From Bradyrhizobium tropiciagri (GTDB lineage Bacteria > Pseudomonadota > Alphaproteobacteria > Rhizobiales > Xanthobacteraceae), in NCBI RefSeq assembly GCF_018130505.1, contig NZ_JAFCKH010000001.1, forward strand, positions 884,181 through 948,180: DNA of 64,000 nucleotides. The letters are read 5' to 3'. Of this stretch, positions 33,239 to 43,010 are shown piece after piece; position 1 is the stretch's first letter, and every line of letters starts with the position of its first letter. The position numbers and the translations under genes are program-made. The notes beneath the pieces were generated by a model, which saw only the letters and a list, made by a program, of their open reading frames with translations, made no database searches and was not told the origin of the DNA.

Positions 33239-34323
33239 CGGGCTGCCGCGGAATTGATCCGCGGCAAGACCTTCTCGGCCGTCAGGATCATTGATTGACG
33301 GCCGAGTTCGCGGTCCTTCCAGTCCTTGCCGGCATAAAGCAGGGTTCCGAAGGTGCCGACCTCTTCCTGGAACGCAAGCAACTGATCCGCGACGCTTTCG
33401 GGCGTACCGTGGATGATGAGACTGTCGCAGATCGATTGCAGCGTAACCTCGGAGTCCGGTTGGTCCCGCCGCGTCTTGAACAGTTCGAGCCGGCCGCTGC
33501 GCTTCAGCTTCGTGAACAGCTGATGGTAGTAGTAGACATAGGGGCCGTCGGGGGCCATGGCATAGGCCTTCGCGGTCGCTGCGTCCTTTGCAACGAACAC
33601 GCTCTTGGCGACACGCCAGTTCGCGGCGTCAGCCGCCCGGTTCACGCGGTTGCAGCCTTCGACATATTTCGGCCAGTGGCTCTTCACCCAGGCCGGCATC
33701 AGGAAGTTCGCCGAGATCGGATCCCATCCACGCGCTGCCGCCTCTGTGACGCCCTTCGAGAACGGAGCAACCGCAGTCACGACGATCGGTGGATGAGGGG
33801 TCTGCAGCGGCCGGGCAATGAACCCCTGGCCGATGTCCTCGATCAGCGTTTTGCTCACCGAGACATTCCAGTATTTGCCCTGTAGATCATAAGGCGGCTT
33901 GCCGGCCCAGATATCAAGAACCTGGTTGATGGCCTCGAGAAACATCGCGTTGCGATCGGCGTCGAGATTGCCGAAGACCTCCGCGTCGGAAAGCAATCCG
34001 CCCGGGCTGATGCCGAGAATGAAGCGGCCGTCGAGCATGTGATCAAGCATCGCGACAGATGCCGCGACCGCTGCCGGATGCGTGTTCGGCATGTTGATCG
34101 TGCCGGTTCCAAGCTTGATCTGCTTGGTGGCGGCAGCGAGCCAGGCAATGAAGGCTATGCTCGAGGTGATGTTCTCGGCGCGGTCGGTGACATGCTCGCC
34201 GACATAGGCCTCGGTGAAGCCGAGTTCGTCGGCGAGCAGAAAGGCCTCACGATCCTCCCGGAGCGACTGCCGCCAATCCTTGTCGAGAGGATGGATCGGC
34301 ATCGTAAAGAACCCGAGCTTCAT
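33235..34323 (-). CDS. LLM class flavin-dependent monooxygenase
   Basis: A 362-residue luciferase-like TIM-barrel protein. It starts MKLGFFTMPIHPLDKDWRQS and shows LADELGFTEAYVGEHVTDRA, GTGTINMPNTHPAAVAASVA and LDGRFILGISPGGLLSDAEV, all standard for bacterial flavin monooxygenases. The enzyme uses reduced FMN and oxygen. The ATG follows GGGAGCAGCAGATC; the open frame continues upstream but is non-coding. The coupled deacetylase-type gene and the nearby flavin reductase recall RutA-type ring-opening systems, though that comparison is only by context. Confidence 0.92.
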   Translation of the reverse strand: MKLGFFTMPIHPLDKDWRQSLREDREAFLLADELGFTEAYVGEHVTDRAENITSSIAFIAWLAAATKQIKLGTGTINMPNTHPAAVAASVAMLDHMLDGRFILGISPGGLLSDAEVFGNLDADRNAMFLEAINQVLDIWAGKPPYDLQGKYWNVSVSKTLIEDIGQGFIARPLQTPHPPIVVTAVAPFSKGVTEAAARGWDPISANFLMPAWVKSHWPKYVEGCNRVNRAADAANWRVAKSVFVAKDAATAKAYAMAPDGPYVYYYHQLFTKLKRSGRLELFKTRRDQPDSEVTLQSICDSLIIHGTPESVADQLLAFQEEVGTFGTLLYAGKDWKDRELGRQSMILTAEKVLPRINSAAAR

Positions 34324-34498
34324 GATCTGCTGCTCCCTGCGGCGGGTCTTCTTGCTTTGTATGGAAACCTGCGGCCTTCGCGCTGCGAAGACAAGCCCAA
34401 TCGAATAAATAATCGGTCGATAAATAAGCTTGACCTTTGGCCGGCGGGCCCCTCTAATCCCGGAAAGCGAAAAATTCGGCCCGGGAGGCCACGCCCAC

Positions 34499-35380
34499 AT
34501 GAAAGCCGCGGCTTTCGCGTACGCCCGTGCGACCAGCGTCGTGAACGCGCTGGAGCTGTTGGCTGCGCATGGTGACAAGGCAAAGGTGCTGTCCGGCGGA
34601 CAGAGCCTGATGCCGGCCATGAACCTGCGGCTTGTTTCCCCGGACCTTGTGATCGATATCGGCGGCCTTGCCGAATTGCACGGCATCGCGGTGAAGGGCG
34701 ACGCGCTGGTCATCGGTGCGCTCACCCGCCACGTCGACCTGCTCAGGTCTCCGGAGCTTGCGCTGCATGCGCCGCTGTTGCAGGAGGCCGCCGCTCACAT
34801 TGCCCACCCGGCCATTCGCAATCGTGGAACACTCGGCGGAAGCCTCGCGCATGCCGATCCCGCCTCGGAACTGCCGGCCTGCATGGTCGCGCTGGATGCG
34901 ACCATTGTCGTTCGTGCTCCAAGCGGCGAGCGGCGAATCGCAGCAACCGAGTTTTTCAAGGGAATCTACGAGACCGCGTTGCTGCCGCAGGAGTTGCTCA
35001 TTGCGGTCGAACTGCCGGCCGCGGGCAAATGCTCGGCGTTCTTCTTTCAGGAGTATGCCCGGCGTCACGGCGACTACGCCATCGCCGGTCTTGCCGCTCG
35101 CGCCACTGTCGAAGGTGACAGCTTCTCGGATCTGCGGCTCGGCTTTTTTGCCGTCGGCGACCGGCCACTGCTTGCTGCGGCCGCGGGCAAGCTGATCAAT
35201 GTTCCCGTGACGACAACCGTGCTCGCAGATGCCGCGGCGGCGCTGGCTAATGAGCTCGATCCACACGAGGATCAGCAGGCCTCCCCGGCGATGCGCCGAC
35301 ACCTGGCAACGGTCCTGTTGCGGCGTTGTGTAGCGTCGCTGCTTGCGCATCCCGACCTCGAGCCGGGGGCGGTCCAGTGA
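34499..35380 (+). CDS. Molybdenum hydroxylase, FAD-binding medium subunit (CoxM-like)
   Basis: A 293-residue protein with the FAD motifs AKVLSGGQSLMPAMNLRL and HPAIRNRGTLGGSLAHADPA of the xanthine dehydrogenase/CO dehydrogenase medium subunit. It passes electrons from the iron-sulphur subunit to an acceptor. The ATG at 34499 follows CGGGAGGCCACGCCCAC. The stop overlaps the GTG of the small subunit, and the three genes follow in the order medium, small, large, as in cox-type operons. It starts 175 bases from the divergent LLM gene. Confidence 0.93.
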   Translation: MKAAAFAYARATSVVNALELLAAHGDKAKVLSGGQSLMPAMNLRLVSPDLVIDIGGLAELHGIAVKGDALVIGALTRHVDLLRSPELALHAPLLQEAAAHIAHPAIRNRGTLGGSLAHADPASELPACMVALDATIVVRAPSGERRIAATEFFKGIYETALLPQELLIAVELPAAGKCSAFFFQEYARRHGDYAIAGLAARATVEGDSFSDLRLGFFAVGDRPLLAAAAGKLINVPVTTTVLADAAAALANELDPHEDQQASPAMRRHLATVLLRRCVASLLAHPDLEPGAVQ

Positions 35381-35862
35381 TTGCGCAGATCCCGGTCTCG
35401 CTTCTGGTCAACGGTGAGCCCGTGGATGCGGTCGTGTCGCCGCGGCTCAACCTGGCCGATTTCCTTCGTGAAAGCCTGAAGCTGACGGGAACGCATGTCG
35501 GTTGCGAGCACGGGGTCTGTGGAGCCTGCACGGTCCGTGTCGACGGCGAGATCGTTCGCTCATGCCTGATGCTGGCGGTGCAGGCGCTGGGCGCATCAGT
35601 CGAGACGATCGAAGGGCTGTCCGACAGCGGGGAGGTTGCTGATCTGCAGGCGGCATTCCGGCAGCGCAACGCGTTGCAGTGCGGCTACTGCACGCCGGGA
35701 ATGCTGATCACAGCGCAGGACTTGCTGAAGCAATCGCCGAGCCCAGACCGCACGGCGATCCGCGAACATCTCTCCGGCAATTACTGCCGTTGCACCGGCT
35801 ATCAGGCGATCGTCGACGCCGTCGAGGCAACGGCCAAGGAACGCGCGGAGCGATCCGCATGA
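35377..35862 (+). CDS. Molybdenum hydroxylase, 2Fe-2S small subunit (CoxS-like)
   Basis: A 161-residue protein with two 2Fe-2S clusters: the plant-type set GCEHGVCGACTV with the later Cys in RSCLML, and the second set QCGYCTPGM with NYCRCTGYQ. It carries electrons from the molybdenum site to FAD. It starts with GTG 35377, overlapping the medium subunit stop, and its own stop overlaps the ATG of the large subunit (ATGA), so all three subunits are made in step. Confidence 0.95.
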   Translation: MIAQIPVSLLVNGEPVDAVVSPRLNLADFLRESLKLTGTHVGCEHGVCGACTVRVDGEIVRSCLMLAVQALGASVETIEGLSDSGEVADLQAAFRQRNALQCGYCTPGMLITAQDLLKQSPSPDRTAIREHLSGNYCRCTGYQAIVDAVEATAKERAERSA

Positions 35863-38246
35863 CCGGCTCGGCGAAGGACGCGCTTTCGGTGCTTGATCGC
35901 CCGAATTCCTATATCGGCAAGACAGTGCCGCGGCCGAACCTCGACAGGTTGCTGCAGGGCCGCGGACAATATGTCAGCGACCTGGAATTGCCGCGGATGG
36001 CGCATGTGGTTTTTCTGCGATCACCACATGCGCATGCCGGGATCGTCTCGATCGATGCCGACGCGGCGAGGCGGATGCCGGGCGTGATCTCGGTGGTCTC
36101 CGGTCGCGAACTCGAGGCCGTCATAACGCCTTGGGTCGGCGTGCTTTCACACATGAAGGGACTGAAGTCGGCGCCGCAGCGGGCGATCGCGGTCGACCGG
36201 GTCTGCTGGCAGGGGGAGGCAGTTGCGGCGATCGTGGCGACCAGCAGGGCGGCCGCCGAGGATGCGCTGGAGCAGATCGCCGTCGACTACGAAGAACTCG
36301 ATGCGGTCACCGATATGCAGACCGCGCTCGATCCGTCGACAGCGGTTATTCATGCGTCGCTCGGCGATAATCTTGCCTTTGAGCGGGCTCTCCATGCCGG
36401 CGACGTCGATCGCGCGCTGTCCGAGTCCGATGCCGTCGTCGAAGCCGAGTTTGTCTTCGGCCGCCACACCGGAGTGACGCTTGAACCGCGCGCGGTGGTT
36501 GCCGACTGGAATGCGGCAGAGGCGCGACTGACGATCTATCAGGGAACGCAGGCGCCTCACATGGTGCAGAATATTGCGGCGCTGCATCTGGGGCTCAAGG
36601 AAACCCAGGTGCGCGTGGTCTGCAAGGATGTAGGCGGATCCTTCGGCATCAAGGTCCATATTTATGCGGATGAGATGGCGACTTACGCGCTGTCGAAACT
36701 GCTGCGCCGGCCGATCAAGTTTGTTGCGGACCGCGTCGAGAGCTTCAACACCGACATTCATGCCCGCGATCATCACTGCAGGGGCCGGATCGGTGTCAAG
36801 CAGGATGGGACAATCACCGCCTTCGAGATCGACGATCTGACGGGGATCGGTCCCTATTCGATGTATCCGCGGACCAGCGCCGTCGAGGCCAATCAGGTGG
36901 TCAATCTGGTCGGCGGCCCATATCTCACGCAGAACTACCGGGCTCGCGCCCGGGTCGTGTTCCAGAACAAGAATGTGATGTGTCAGTACCGCGCGGTCGG
37001 GCATCCAATCGCCTGCTCGGTGACCGAGGGCCTGGTCGATCTGGCCGCCGCGAAGATCGGCATGGATCCGGCCGACATCCGCCGGCGCAATCTGATCGCC
37101 GACGATGCCTACCCCTGCGCGTCGCCCTCGGGCATGAAGTTCGAGCAGCTTTCGCATCATGCCTCATTGGCGAAGCTGCTTCAGATGATGGACTACGACG
37201 CACTGCGCGCGGATCAGGCGGCCTTGCGAGGCCGGAACATCCACCGGGGCATCGGCATCGCCAGCTTCATCGAGGTGACCAATCCGAGCGCGGCCTTTTA
37301 CGGCGTTGGCGGCGCCAAGATTTCGTCACAGGACGGCGTCGCGGTGCGGCTCGACGCGCAAGGCTCGGTGATCTGCCAGACCAGCATCACGGAGCAGGGA
37401 CAGGGATCGGAATCGCTGACCGCCCAGATCGTAGGCAGCGTGCTCGGCGTTTCGATGGATCGGGTTCGCGTGATCCTTGGCGACACGGACAACACGCCCT
37501 ACGGCGGAGGCACCTGGGCTTCTCGCGGGGCCGGCATTGGCGGCGAGGCCGCACTGCAGGCCGCCAAGGTTCTGCGCAAGAATATCCTGGATGTGGCGGC
37601 GGCCATTCTGCAAGCGACGCCGGCGGAACTCGACATCGCCGGCGACAATGTCGTCGACGCCACCGACGGCACGCCGCGGATCGAGCTGAGCGAGCTGGCG
37701 CGGATCGTTTATTTCCGGCCGGACACACTGCCGCCGGGCATCCAGCCGGAATTGATGGCGACCCGACACTTTGTCCCGCGCCAGTATCCGTTCGCCTTCA
37801 CCAACGGCATTCAGGCGTCCTGGCTCGAGGTCGACACCGAGACCGGTTTCGTCAAGCTGCTGAAACATTGGGTCGTCGAGGACTGCGGCACCATCATCAA
37901 TCCGCAATTGGTTGACGAGCAGATCCGGGGCGGCGTCGTGCAGGGGCTGGGCGCCGCGCTGTTCGAGAAATGCATCTATGACGAGCGCGGTCAGCTGACC
38001 AACGCAAACATGGCTGATTACCTTGTGCCGATGTCCGGGGAGATGCCCGACATCGACATCGGGCACGTGGTGTCGCCGACGCTGGAATCGGAACTGGGGG
38101 CCAAGGGAGCAGGAGAGGCCGGCACAGCCGGCGCGTCGGCCGCGGTCGCCAATGCAGTCAACGATGCGCTTAGACCATTTGGTACCATAATTACCGAGAT
38201 TCCGCTCACGCCTCAGGTTATCCTGACGGCTCTGGGACGGATCTGA
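35859..38246 (+). CDS. Molybdenum hydroxylase, molybdopterin-binding large subunit
   Basis: A 795-residue xanthine dehydrogenase-type large subunit. Visible are VGGSFGIKVHIYADEM, the active-site loop region MCQYRAVGHPIACSVTEG, ITEQGQGSESL and the catalytic Glu in LGAKGAGEAGTAGASAA. It lacks the AYxCSFR loop of true CO dehydrogenase, so it is a hydroxylase of organic, often N-heterocyclic, compounds rather than a CO oxidiser. The motif QYRAVGHP differs from the more common AYRGAGRP. The next gene downstream is the Liv-type binding protein, 68 bases away, which suggests the imported compound is its substrate. Confidence 0.93.
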   Translation: MTGSAKDALSVLDRPNSYIGKTVPRPNLDRLLQGRGQYVSDLELPRMAHVVFLRSPHAHAGIVSIDADAARRMPGVISVVSGRELEAVITPWVGVLSHMKGLKSAPQRAIAVDRVCWQGEAVAAIVATSRAAAEDALEQIAVDYEELDAVTDMQTALDPSTAVIHASLGDNLAFERALHAGDVDRALSESDAVVEAEFVFGRHTGVTLEPRAVVADWNAAEARLTIYQGTQAPHMVQNIAALHLGLKETQVRVVCKDVGGSFGIKVHIYADEMATYALSKLLRRPIKFVADRVESFNTDIHARDHHCRGRIGVKQDGTITAFEIDDLTGIGPYSMYPRTSAVEANQVVNLVGGPYLTQNYRARARVVFQNKNVMCQYRAVGHPIACSVTEGLVDLAAAKIGMDPADIRRRNLIADDAYPCASPSGMKFEQLSHHASLAKLLQMMDYDALRADQAALRGRNIHRGIGIASFIEVTNPSAAFYGVGGAKISSQDGVAVRLDAQGSVICQTSITEQGQGSESLTAQIVGSVLGVSMDRVRVILGDTDNTPYGGGTWASRGAGIGGEAALQAAKVLRKNILDVAAAILQATPAELDIAGDNVVDATDGTPRIELSELARIVYFRPDTLPPGIQPELMATRHFVPRQYPFAFTNGIQASWLEVDTETGFVKLLKHWVVEDCGTIINPQLVDEQIRGGVVQGLGAALFEKCIYDERGQLTNANMADYLVPMSGEMPDIDIGHVVSPTLESELGAKGAGEAGTAGASAAVANAVNDALRPFGTIITEIPLTPQVILTALGRI

Positions 38247-38314
38247 AGCAGGGACGTTCCGGACAACGACAAACTCGATAAGCCAGACAGACAATTCTTG
38301 GGGAGGAATAGTCA

Positions 38315-39565
38315 ATGACGAAGGTGACCAAGGCCGGGTGGATATCGCGCCGCCGGCTCCTGACGACAGCAAGTGCCGGCGCCGTTCTCGCCGCCTCGCC
38401 CTTTCGCATCAATCTGCTGCAGGCGCAGGAAGCGCCGATCAAGATCGGCTTCCCGGTTCCGCTGACGGGGCCCTACGGTGCGGAGGCGCAGGACCAGGTG
38501 CGTGCGGGTCAACTCGCTGTTGCCCAGTTCAACGATGCCGGCGGTCTCAACGGTCGCAAGGCCGAGTTGGTCGTGCGCGATGACAAGCTGAATCCCGGAG
38601 AGGCTGCGACGCGGACCCTGGAGCTCGTCGAGAAGGAGAAGGTCAATTTCGTCGTCGGCAGCCTTTCCGCGGCGGTCCAACTCGCGATCAACAATGTCAC
38701 CAAAGAGCGCGGCATCATCTTCAATTCGATCAGCCAGTCCGACGCCATCAACGAAGCCGCTGATTTCAGCAAGTATACGTTCCACGAGGCGCTCAATCCG
38801 CACATGACGTCGGGCGCGGTCGGCCGCTACGCCTTCTCAAAATTTGGCAAGAAAGTCGCGTTCCTGACTGCGGACTACGCCTACGGCCACGAGATGGTTC
38901 GCGGCTTCCTCGAGGTCGGCAAGCAGTTCAATATCGAGAACCTCGGCGATATCCGCCATCCGCTCGGAACGAGCGACTTCTCGACCCTGCTGCCGCGGCT
39001 TCAGGCGTTGAAGCCCGATATCCTGTGCATCAGCAATTTCGGCCGGGATCAGCAAATCGTGCTGAAACAGGCAACCGACTTCGGCGTCAAGAAATCGATC
39101 CAGATCATTGCGCCGCTGCTCTCGCACGCCAGCCGCGTCGCGGCGGGCGCGCAGGCGTTCGAGGGCGTCGTCGGCGGCTGCTCATTCTATTGGGGGATCG
39201 AGGACAAGTTCGCCTCCACCAAGGCGTTCAACGATGCCTTCCGCAAGATGTATGACGGCAAGCTGCCGACCGACTACGGCGCGCTCGGCTATGGCGGCGT
39301 TCGGACCGTGCTCGAAGCGGTCAAGGCCGCGGGCAGCGTCGAGACCGACAAGGTGGTCGCCGCAATGGAAGCCTTGAAGTACGACTACTACAAGGGCCCG
39401 CAATACTATCGCAAATGCGATCATCAGTCGGTGCAATCCGTCCTTGTGATCAAGTCGAAGTCCAAGGACATGAAGAACGAATCCGACGTGTTCGAGGTTC
39501 TTGCAACCGAGGACCCCGACGAGAAGAACCTGCGCACCTGCGAAGCGCTGGGCCACAAGAGCTGA
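38315..39565 (+). CDS. ABC transporter periplasmic substrate-binding protein (Liv type)
   Basis: A 416-residue type I periplasmic binding protein. The N-terminus ISRRRLLTTASAGAVLAAS is a likely Tat signal peptide. The mature start EAPIKIGFPVPLTGPYGAEA and NDAGGLNGRKAELVVRDDK are typical of amide, amino acid and aromatic-acid binding proteins. The ATG follows CTTGGGGAGGAATAGTCA. It begins a complete importer with LivH, M, G and F and directly follows a molybdenum hydroxylase, so the ligand may be a ring compound rather than a branched-chain amino acid. Confidence 0.92.
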   Translation: MTKVTKAGWISRRRLLTTASAGAVLAASPFRINLLQAQEAPIKIGFPVPLTGPYGAEAQDQVRAGQLAVAQFNDAGGLNGRKAELVVRDDKLNPGEAATRTLELVEKEKVNFVVGSLSAAVQLAINNVTKERGIIFNSISQSDAINEAADFSKYTFHEALNPHMTSGAVGRYAFSKFGKKVAFLTADYAYGHEMVRGFLEVGKQFNIENLGDIRHPLGTSDFSTLLPRLQALKPDILCISNFGRDQQIVLKQATDFGVKKSIQIIAPLLSHASRVAAGAQAFEGVVGGCSFYWGIEDKFASTKAFNDAFRKMYDGKLPTDYGALGYGGVRTVLEAVKAAGSVETDKVVAAMEALKYDYYKGPQYYRKCDHQSVQSVLVIKSKSKDMKNESDVFEVLATEDPDEKNLRTCEALGHKS

Positions 39566-39617
39566 GCACGTGAGATGGCGCGCGCTGCGGGCGGCGCGCG
39601 CCACGCTGGGAGGATGA

Positions 39618-40502
39618 ATGGCGGGCCTGAGCTTTGACCTGATCGCGCTGCAATTGTTCGCCGGGCTGGCGCTCGGCGCGATCTATGTGCTGTTTGCAAT
39701 CGGACTTTCTCTGATCTTCGGGATGCTGACCGTCGTCAACTTCGCCCATGGGGCATTCTACATGGTTGGCGCCTATGTCGGTCTCTATTTGATCTCGCTC
39801 GGTGGCAATTTCTGGCTCTGTCTGGTGGCGGTGCCGCTCCTGATCGGGCTGTTTGGCCTCGCCGTCGAGCGCGTGCTGATCCGGCCGCTCTATGGCCGCG
39901 GTATCGACTATCCGCTGCTGCTGACCTTCGGGCTCAGCTATGTGATGGTCGAATGCGTGCGCATCGCTTTCGGCAAGACCGGTTATCCCTTCGACACCCC
40001 CGAGGTTCTGCAGGGCGCCGTGAATATCGGCGTTGGATACTTCCCGCTCTACCGCCTGTTCGTCATCGGCGCGACCGCCGCGGTGCTGCTGGCGCTCTGG
40101 CTGTTCCTGGAGAAGACCAGCTTCGGGCTCATCATCCGTGCGGGTGCGCGCGATCCGCAGATCGTCCGCGTCCTCGGGGTCGATGTCTCCCGGGTCTGGC
40201 TCATCGTGTTCGGGATCGGAACTGCGATTGCGGGCTTCGCCGGACTTCTGGCCGCGCCGCTGCAAGGCGTCATTCCCGAGATGGGCGGAACCATCCTTGC
40301 CGAAGCCTTCGTGGTGACGGTGATCGGCGGCATGGGGTCGATCGGCGGTGCGGTGCTGGCAGGTCTTCTGGTCGGCGTGGTCGTCAGCATGACGTCGCTG
40401 TTCGCGCCTGAGATGGCCAAGGTGTCGATCTTTGCCTTGATGGCGATTGTCCTGATCGTCCGTCCTCAGGGCTTCTTCGGCCGTGCCGGACTGCTGAGTT
40501 GA
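39618..40502 (+). CDS. livH: ABC transporter permease, LivH type
   Basis: A 294-residue inner-membrane permease with about eight helices. The N-terminal LALGAIYVLFAIGLSLIFGM and LTVVNFAHGAFYMVGAYVGL are highly typical LivH, as is the end VTVIGGMGSIGGAVLAGLLV. It forms the membrane channel with LivM. The ATG follows CTGGGAGGATGA, 52 bases after the binding protein, and LivM follows eight bases after the stop. Confidence 0.94.
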   Translation: MAGLSFDLIALQLFAGLALGAIYVLFAIGLSLIFGMLTVVNFAHGAFYMVGAYVGLYLISLGGNFWLCLVAVPLLIGLFGLAVERVLIRPLYGRGIDYPLLLTFGLSYVMVECVRIAFGKTGYPFDTPEVLQGAVNIGVGYFPLYRLFVIGATAAVLLALWLFLEKTSFGLIIRAGARDPQIVRVLGVDVSRVWLIVFGIGTAIAGFAGLLAAPLQGVIPEMGGTILAEAFVVTVIGGMGSIGGAVLAGLLVGVVVSMTSLFAPEMAKVSIFALMAIVLIVRPQGFFGRAGLLS

Positions 40503-40509
40503 GCTGGCT

Positions 40510-41496
40510 ATGACCGAAGCCACCGACTCCTTGGATAAGTCCCGCACCGCGACCTTCAGCTGGTACGATTTCGCGACGCGACATCGCGCCAGTCTCGCAG
40601 CCGCGGTGATCCTGATTTTTCCGCTGGTGATGCCGTTCACCGCCTTGGCGGTGAACATCCTGATCTATGGGCTCTATGCCCTCGGCTTCAACCTGGTGTT
40701 CGGCTATCTCGGCCTGCTGTCGTTCGGTCATGCAGCGCTGCTGGGGACCGGGGCCTATTTCTGTGGCATCGCGATCGTGCATTTCGGCTGGCCGTGGTAC
40801 GCAGCAATCGCGGCGGGCGTCGTCGGCGGCCTGGTGATGGCGCTGGTGATCGGCGTGCTCGCGATCAGGACCCGCGGCATCTACTTCGCCATGGTCACGA
40901 TGGCGCTCTCGCAATGCGCCTACTACCTGTTCTACCAGGCCGTGGACTGGACCGGAGGCGAGAACGGCCTGCGCGGCATCAATGTCCGTACCATCGATCT
41001 GTTCGGCTTGCGGCTCGATTTCATCAATCCGATGATCCGATACTACGTCATCGCAGCGTTCGTGATCGCGGCATTCTTCGTGATGTCCCGCATCCTCGCC
41101 TCGCCATTCGGGGCGGTCATTGAGGCGGTGCGGGAAAACGAGATGCGCGCACGCGCTTCGGGCTATGACGTCACCCTGACCCGTCTGCTGACGTTCGTTC
41201 TGTCGGGCGGCTTCTGCGGCCTCGCGGGCGCGTTGCAGGCGCTTCATCTCTCGATCGTGCCGATCGAGATATTGCACTACGAGACATCGGGCCTCGTGGT
41301 GATGATTGCGCTGCTCGGTGGCATGGGGACGTTCTTCGGGCCGATGATCGGCGCGGCGGTGTTCCTGATTCTGGAGAACGTGGTCTCGGTGTGGACCGTA
41401 CATTGGCAGCTCATCGTCGGCGCCATCTTCATCGCGTGCGTGCTGTTCTTCCCGGCCGGCATCTGGGGCACGCTGATTGCGCGAGGCCGCCGATGA
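40510..41496 (+). CDS. livM: ABC transporter permease, LivM type
   Basis: A 328-residue inner-membrane permease. NLVFGYLGLLSFGHAALLGT and RTRGIYFAMVTMALSQCAYY match LivM, and the coupling helix region EAVRENEMRARASGYDV, which touches the ATPases, is present. It pairs with LivH. The stop overlaps the ATG of livG (ATGA). Confidence 0.94.
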   Translation: MTEATDSLDKSRTATFSWYDFATRHRASLAAAVILIFPLVMPFTALAVNILIYGLYALGFNLVFGYLGLLSFGHAALLGTGAYFCGIAIVHFGWPWYAAIAAGVVGGLVMALVIGVLAIRTRGIYFAMVTMALSQCAYYLFYQAVDWTGGENGLRGINVRTIDLFGLRLDFINPMIRYYVIAAFVIAAFFVMSRILASPFGAVIEAVRENEMRARASGYDVTLTRLLTFVLSGGFCGLAGALQALHLSIVPIEILHYETSGLVVMIALLGGMGTFFGPMIGAAVFLILENVVSVWTVHWQLIVGAIFIACVLFFPAGIWGTLIARGRR

Positions 41497-42263
41497 CGAC
41501 CGGAGCAGAACATTCAAGCGACGTCATCCTGCGCACCAGAGGCGTCGGCAAGACGTTCGGCAAATTCGTCGCGCTGAACAATATCTCGGCCGAGTTCTCC
41601 AAGGGCAAGATCACATCGATCATCGGCCCGAACGGGGCTGGAAAGAGCACCTATTTCAATCTGCTCTGCGGCGCTTTCCCGCCCTCGAATGGCCGTGTCG
41701 AGTTCGAGGGCAGGGATGTCACGGGTTTGCCGCAGCATCGCTTTGCGCATATGGGGATCGCAAAGTCGTTTCAGATCACCAGTGTGTTTCCGCAACTCAC
41801 CACGCGCGAGAACATCAGGGTCGGCCTGCAGGCGTTGGTGTCGAGATATGACATCTGGCGGCCGCGCGCCCGTCTCGGCGAACTGGTCGATCGAGCGGAT
41901 CAATTGTTGGCTCTGGTCGGACTATGGGAGTCCCGGGAGCGTGCAGCCAAGACGCTGGCGCACGGCGAACAGCGGGCGCTGGAGATCGGCATGGCGCTTG
42001 CCAGCCACCCTCGCTTGCTATTGCTGGATGAGCCGACGGCGGGCATGAGCCCGGAAGAAACCCGGACCATGATGGATCTGATCGTCAAGCTCGCGCAGGA
42101 GCGCACGGTGATCCTCGTCGAGCACAAGATGAAGCTGGTGCTGGGGATCAGCGACCGCATCCTCGTGCTGCATCACGGCGAGCTTCTCGCCGAGGGAACG
42201 CCGCAAGAGGTCCGGCAGAACGAGGCGGTGAAGCGCGTCTATCTCGGCCAGCGGGAGCATTGA
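41493..42263 (+). CDS. livG: ABC transporter ATP-binding protein, LivG type
   Basis: A 256-residue ATPase. Walker A is SIIGPNGAGKST, the signature is LAHGEQRALEIGMA and Walker B is RLLLLDEPTAGMSPEE; the family variant LAHGEQ rather than LSGGQ is normal for LivG. The start ATG overlaps the LivM stop, so an open frame extending upstream is not used. livF follows four bases after the stop. Confidence 0.94.
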   Translation: MTTGAEHSSDVILRTRGVGKTFGKFVALNNISAEFSKGKITSIIGPNGAGKSTYFNLLCGAFPPSNGRVEFEGRDVTGLPQHRFAHMGIAKSFQITSVFPQLTTRENIRVGLQALVSRYDIWRPRARLGELVDRADQLLALVGLWESRERAAKTLAHGEQRALEIGMALASHPRLLLLDEPTAGMSPEETRTMMDLIVKLAQERTVILVEHKMKLVLGISDRILVLHHGELLAEGTPQEVRQNEAVKRVYLGQREH

Positions 42264-42267
42264 ACGG

Positions 42268-42972
42268 ATGCTGCAGATCAGCCAGCTCAATGCCTGGTAC
42301 GGAGCAAGCCACGCGCTGCAGGACATCAGTCTGGAGGTCGGCAGGGGCGAGATCGTCTGCCTGATCGGGCGCAACGGCGCCGGCAAGACCACCACGCTGA
42401 AATCGATCATGGGTCTGATGGATCGAGCGCGCGGCTCGGTGATCTTCAAGGGCCAGGAGCTGCTGCAGCAGCCGGCGCACGCTCGTTTCGCGCTAGGACT
42501 GGCCTATGTGCCGGAGGAGCGGCGGATCGTGCAGGGGTTGTCGGTGCGGGAGAACCTGCGGCTCGGTCTCGTCGCGTCGCCCGAGAAGAAGCGCGAGACC
42601 GAGTTGATCGGCGAGATCGCTGGCATCTTTCCGCGGCTGGCGGAGCGCATGGACCAGGAAGCCGTCACGATGTCCGGCGGCGAGCAGCAAATGCTGGCGA
42701 TCGCGCGTGCGATGATCGCAAAACCCGACCTGATCATGCTCGACGAGCCGTCCGAGGGCATCATGCCGGTGCTGGTCGACGAGATGTTTGAACTGTTCCG
42801 CAGCATGAAAGCCCAGGGGACGACGGTGCTGCTGGTCGAGCAGAATGTCGAGCTCGCGCTCGATATCGCCGATCGGGCCTATGTGTTGGATCAAGGGTCC
42901 GTGGTGCACCAGGCATCGGCGCAGGCGCTACTCGCCGACAGCGAAATCAAGGAGCGCTACTGCTCGGTGTGA
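42268..42972 (+). CDS. livF: ABC transporter ATP-binding protein, LivF type
   Basis: A 234-residue ATPase. Walker A is CLIGRNGAGKTT, the signature MSGGEQQMLAIARAM and Walker B LIMLDEPSEGIMPV. It completes the five-gene Liv-type importer. The gene begins four bases after livG and is probably the last in the transcript; the next gene is convergent. It resembles the partial ATPase at the window start but belongs to a separate transporter. Confidence 0.94.
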   Translation: MLQISQLNAWYGASHALQDISLEVGRGEIVCLIGRNGAGKTTTLKSIMGLMDRARGSVIFKGQELLQQPAHARFALGLAYVPEERRIVQGLSVRENLRLGLVASPEKKRETELIGEIAGIFPRLAERMDQEAVTMSGGEQQMLAIARAMIAKPDLIMLDEPSEGIMPVLVDEMFELFRSMKAQGTTVLLVEQNVELALDIADRAYVLDQGSVVHQASAQALLADSEIKERYCSV

Positions 42973-43010
42973 CATTGCCGCCGTTCGCGCTGCGCAACGG
43001 GGAGCGTCCT

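Noticed and set aside
35859-38246. True aerobic CO dehydrogenase
   Set aside because: The diagnostic AYxCSFR loop is absent, so CO oxidation is not supported.
39450-41517. Two long minus-strand frames opposite livH and livM
   Set aside because: Both are strongly polar, His/Asp/Gln-rich shadows of membrane protein genes.
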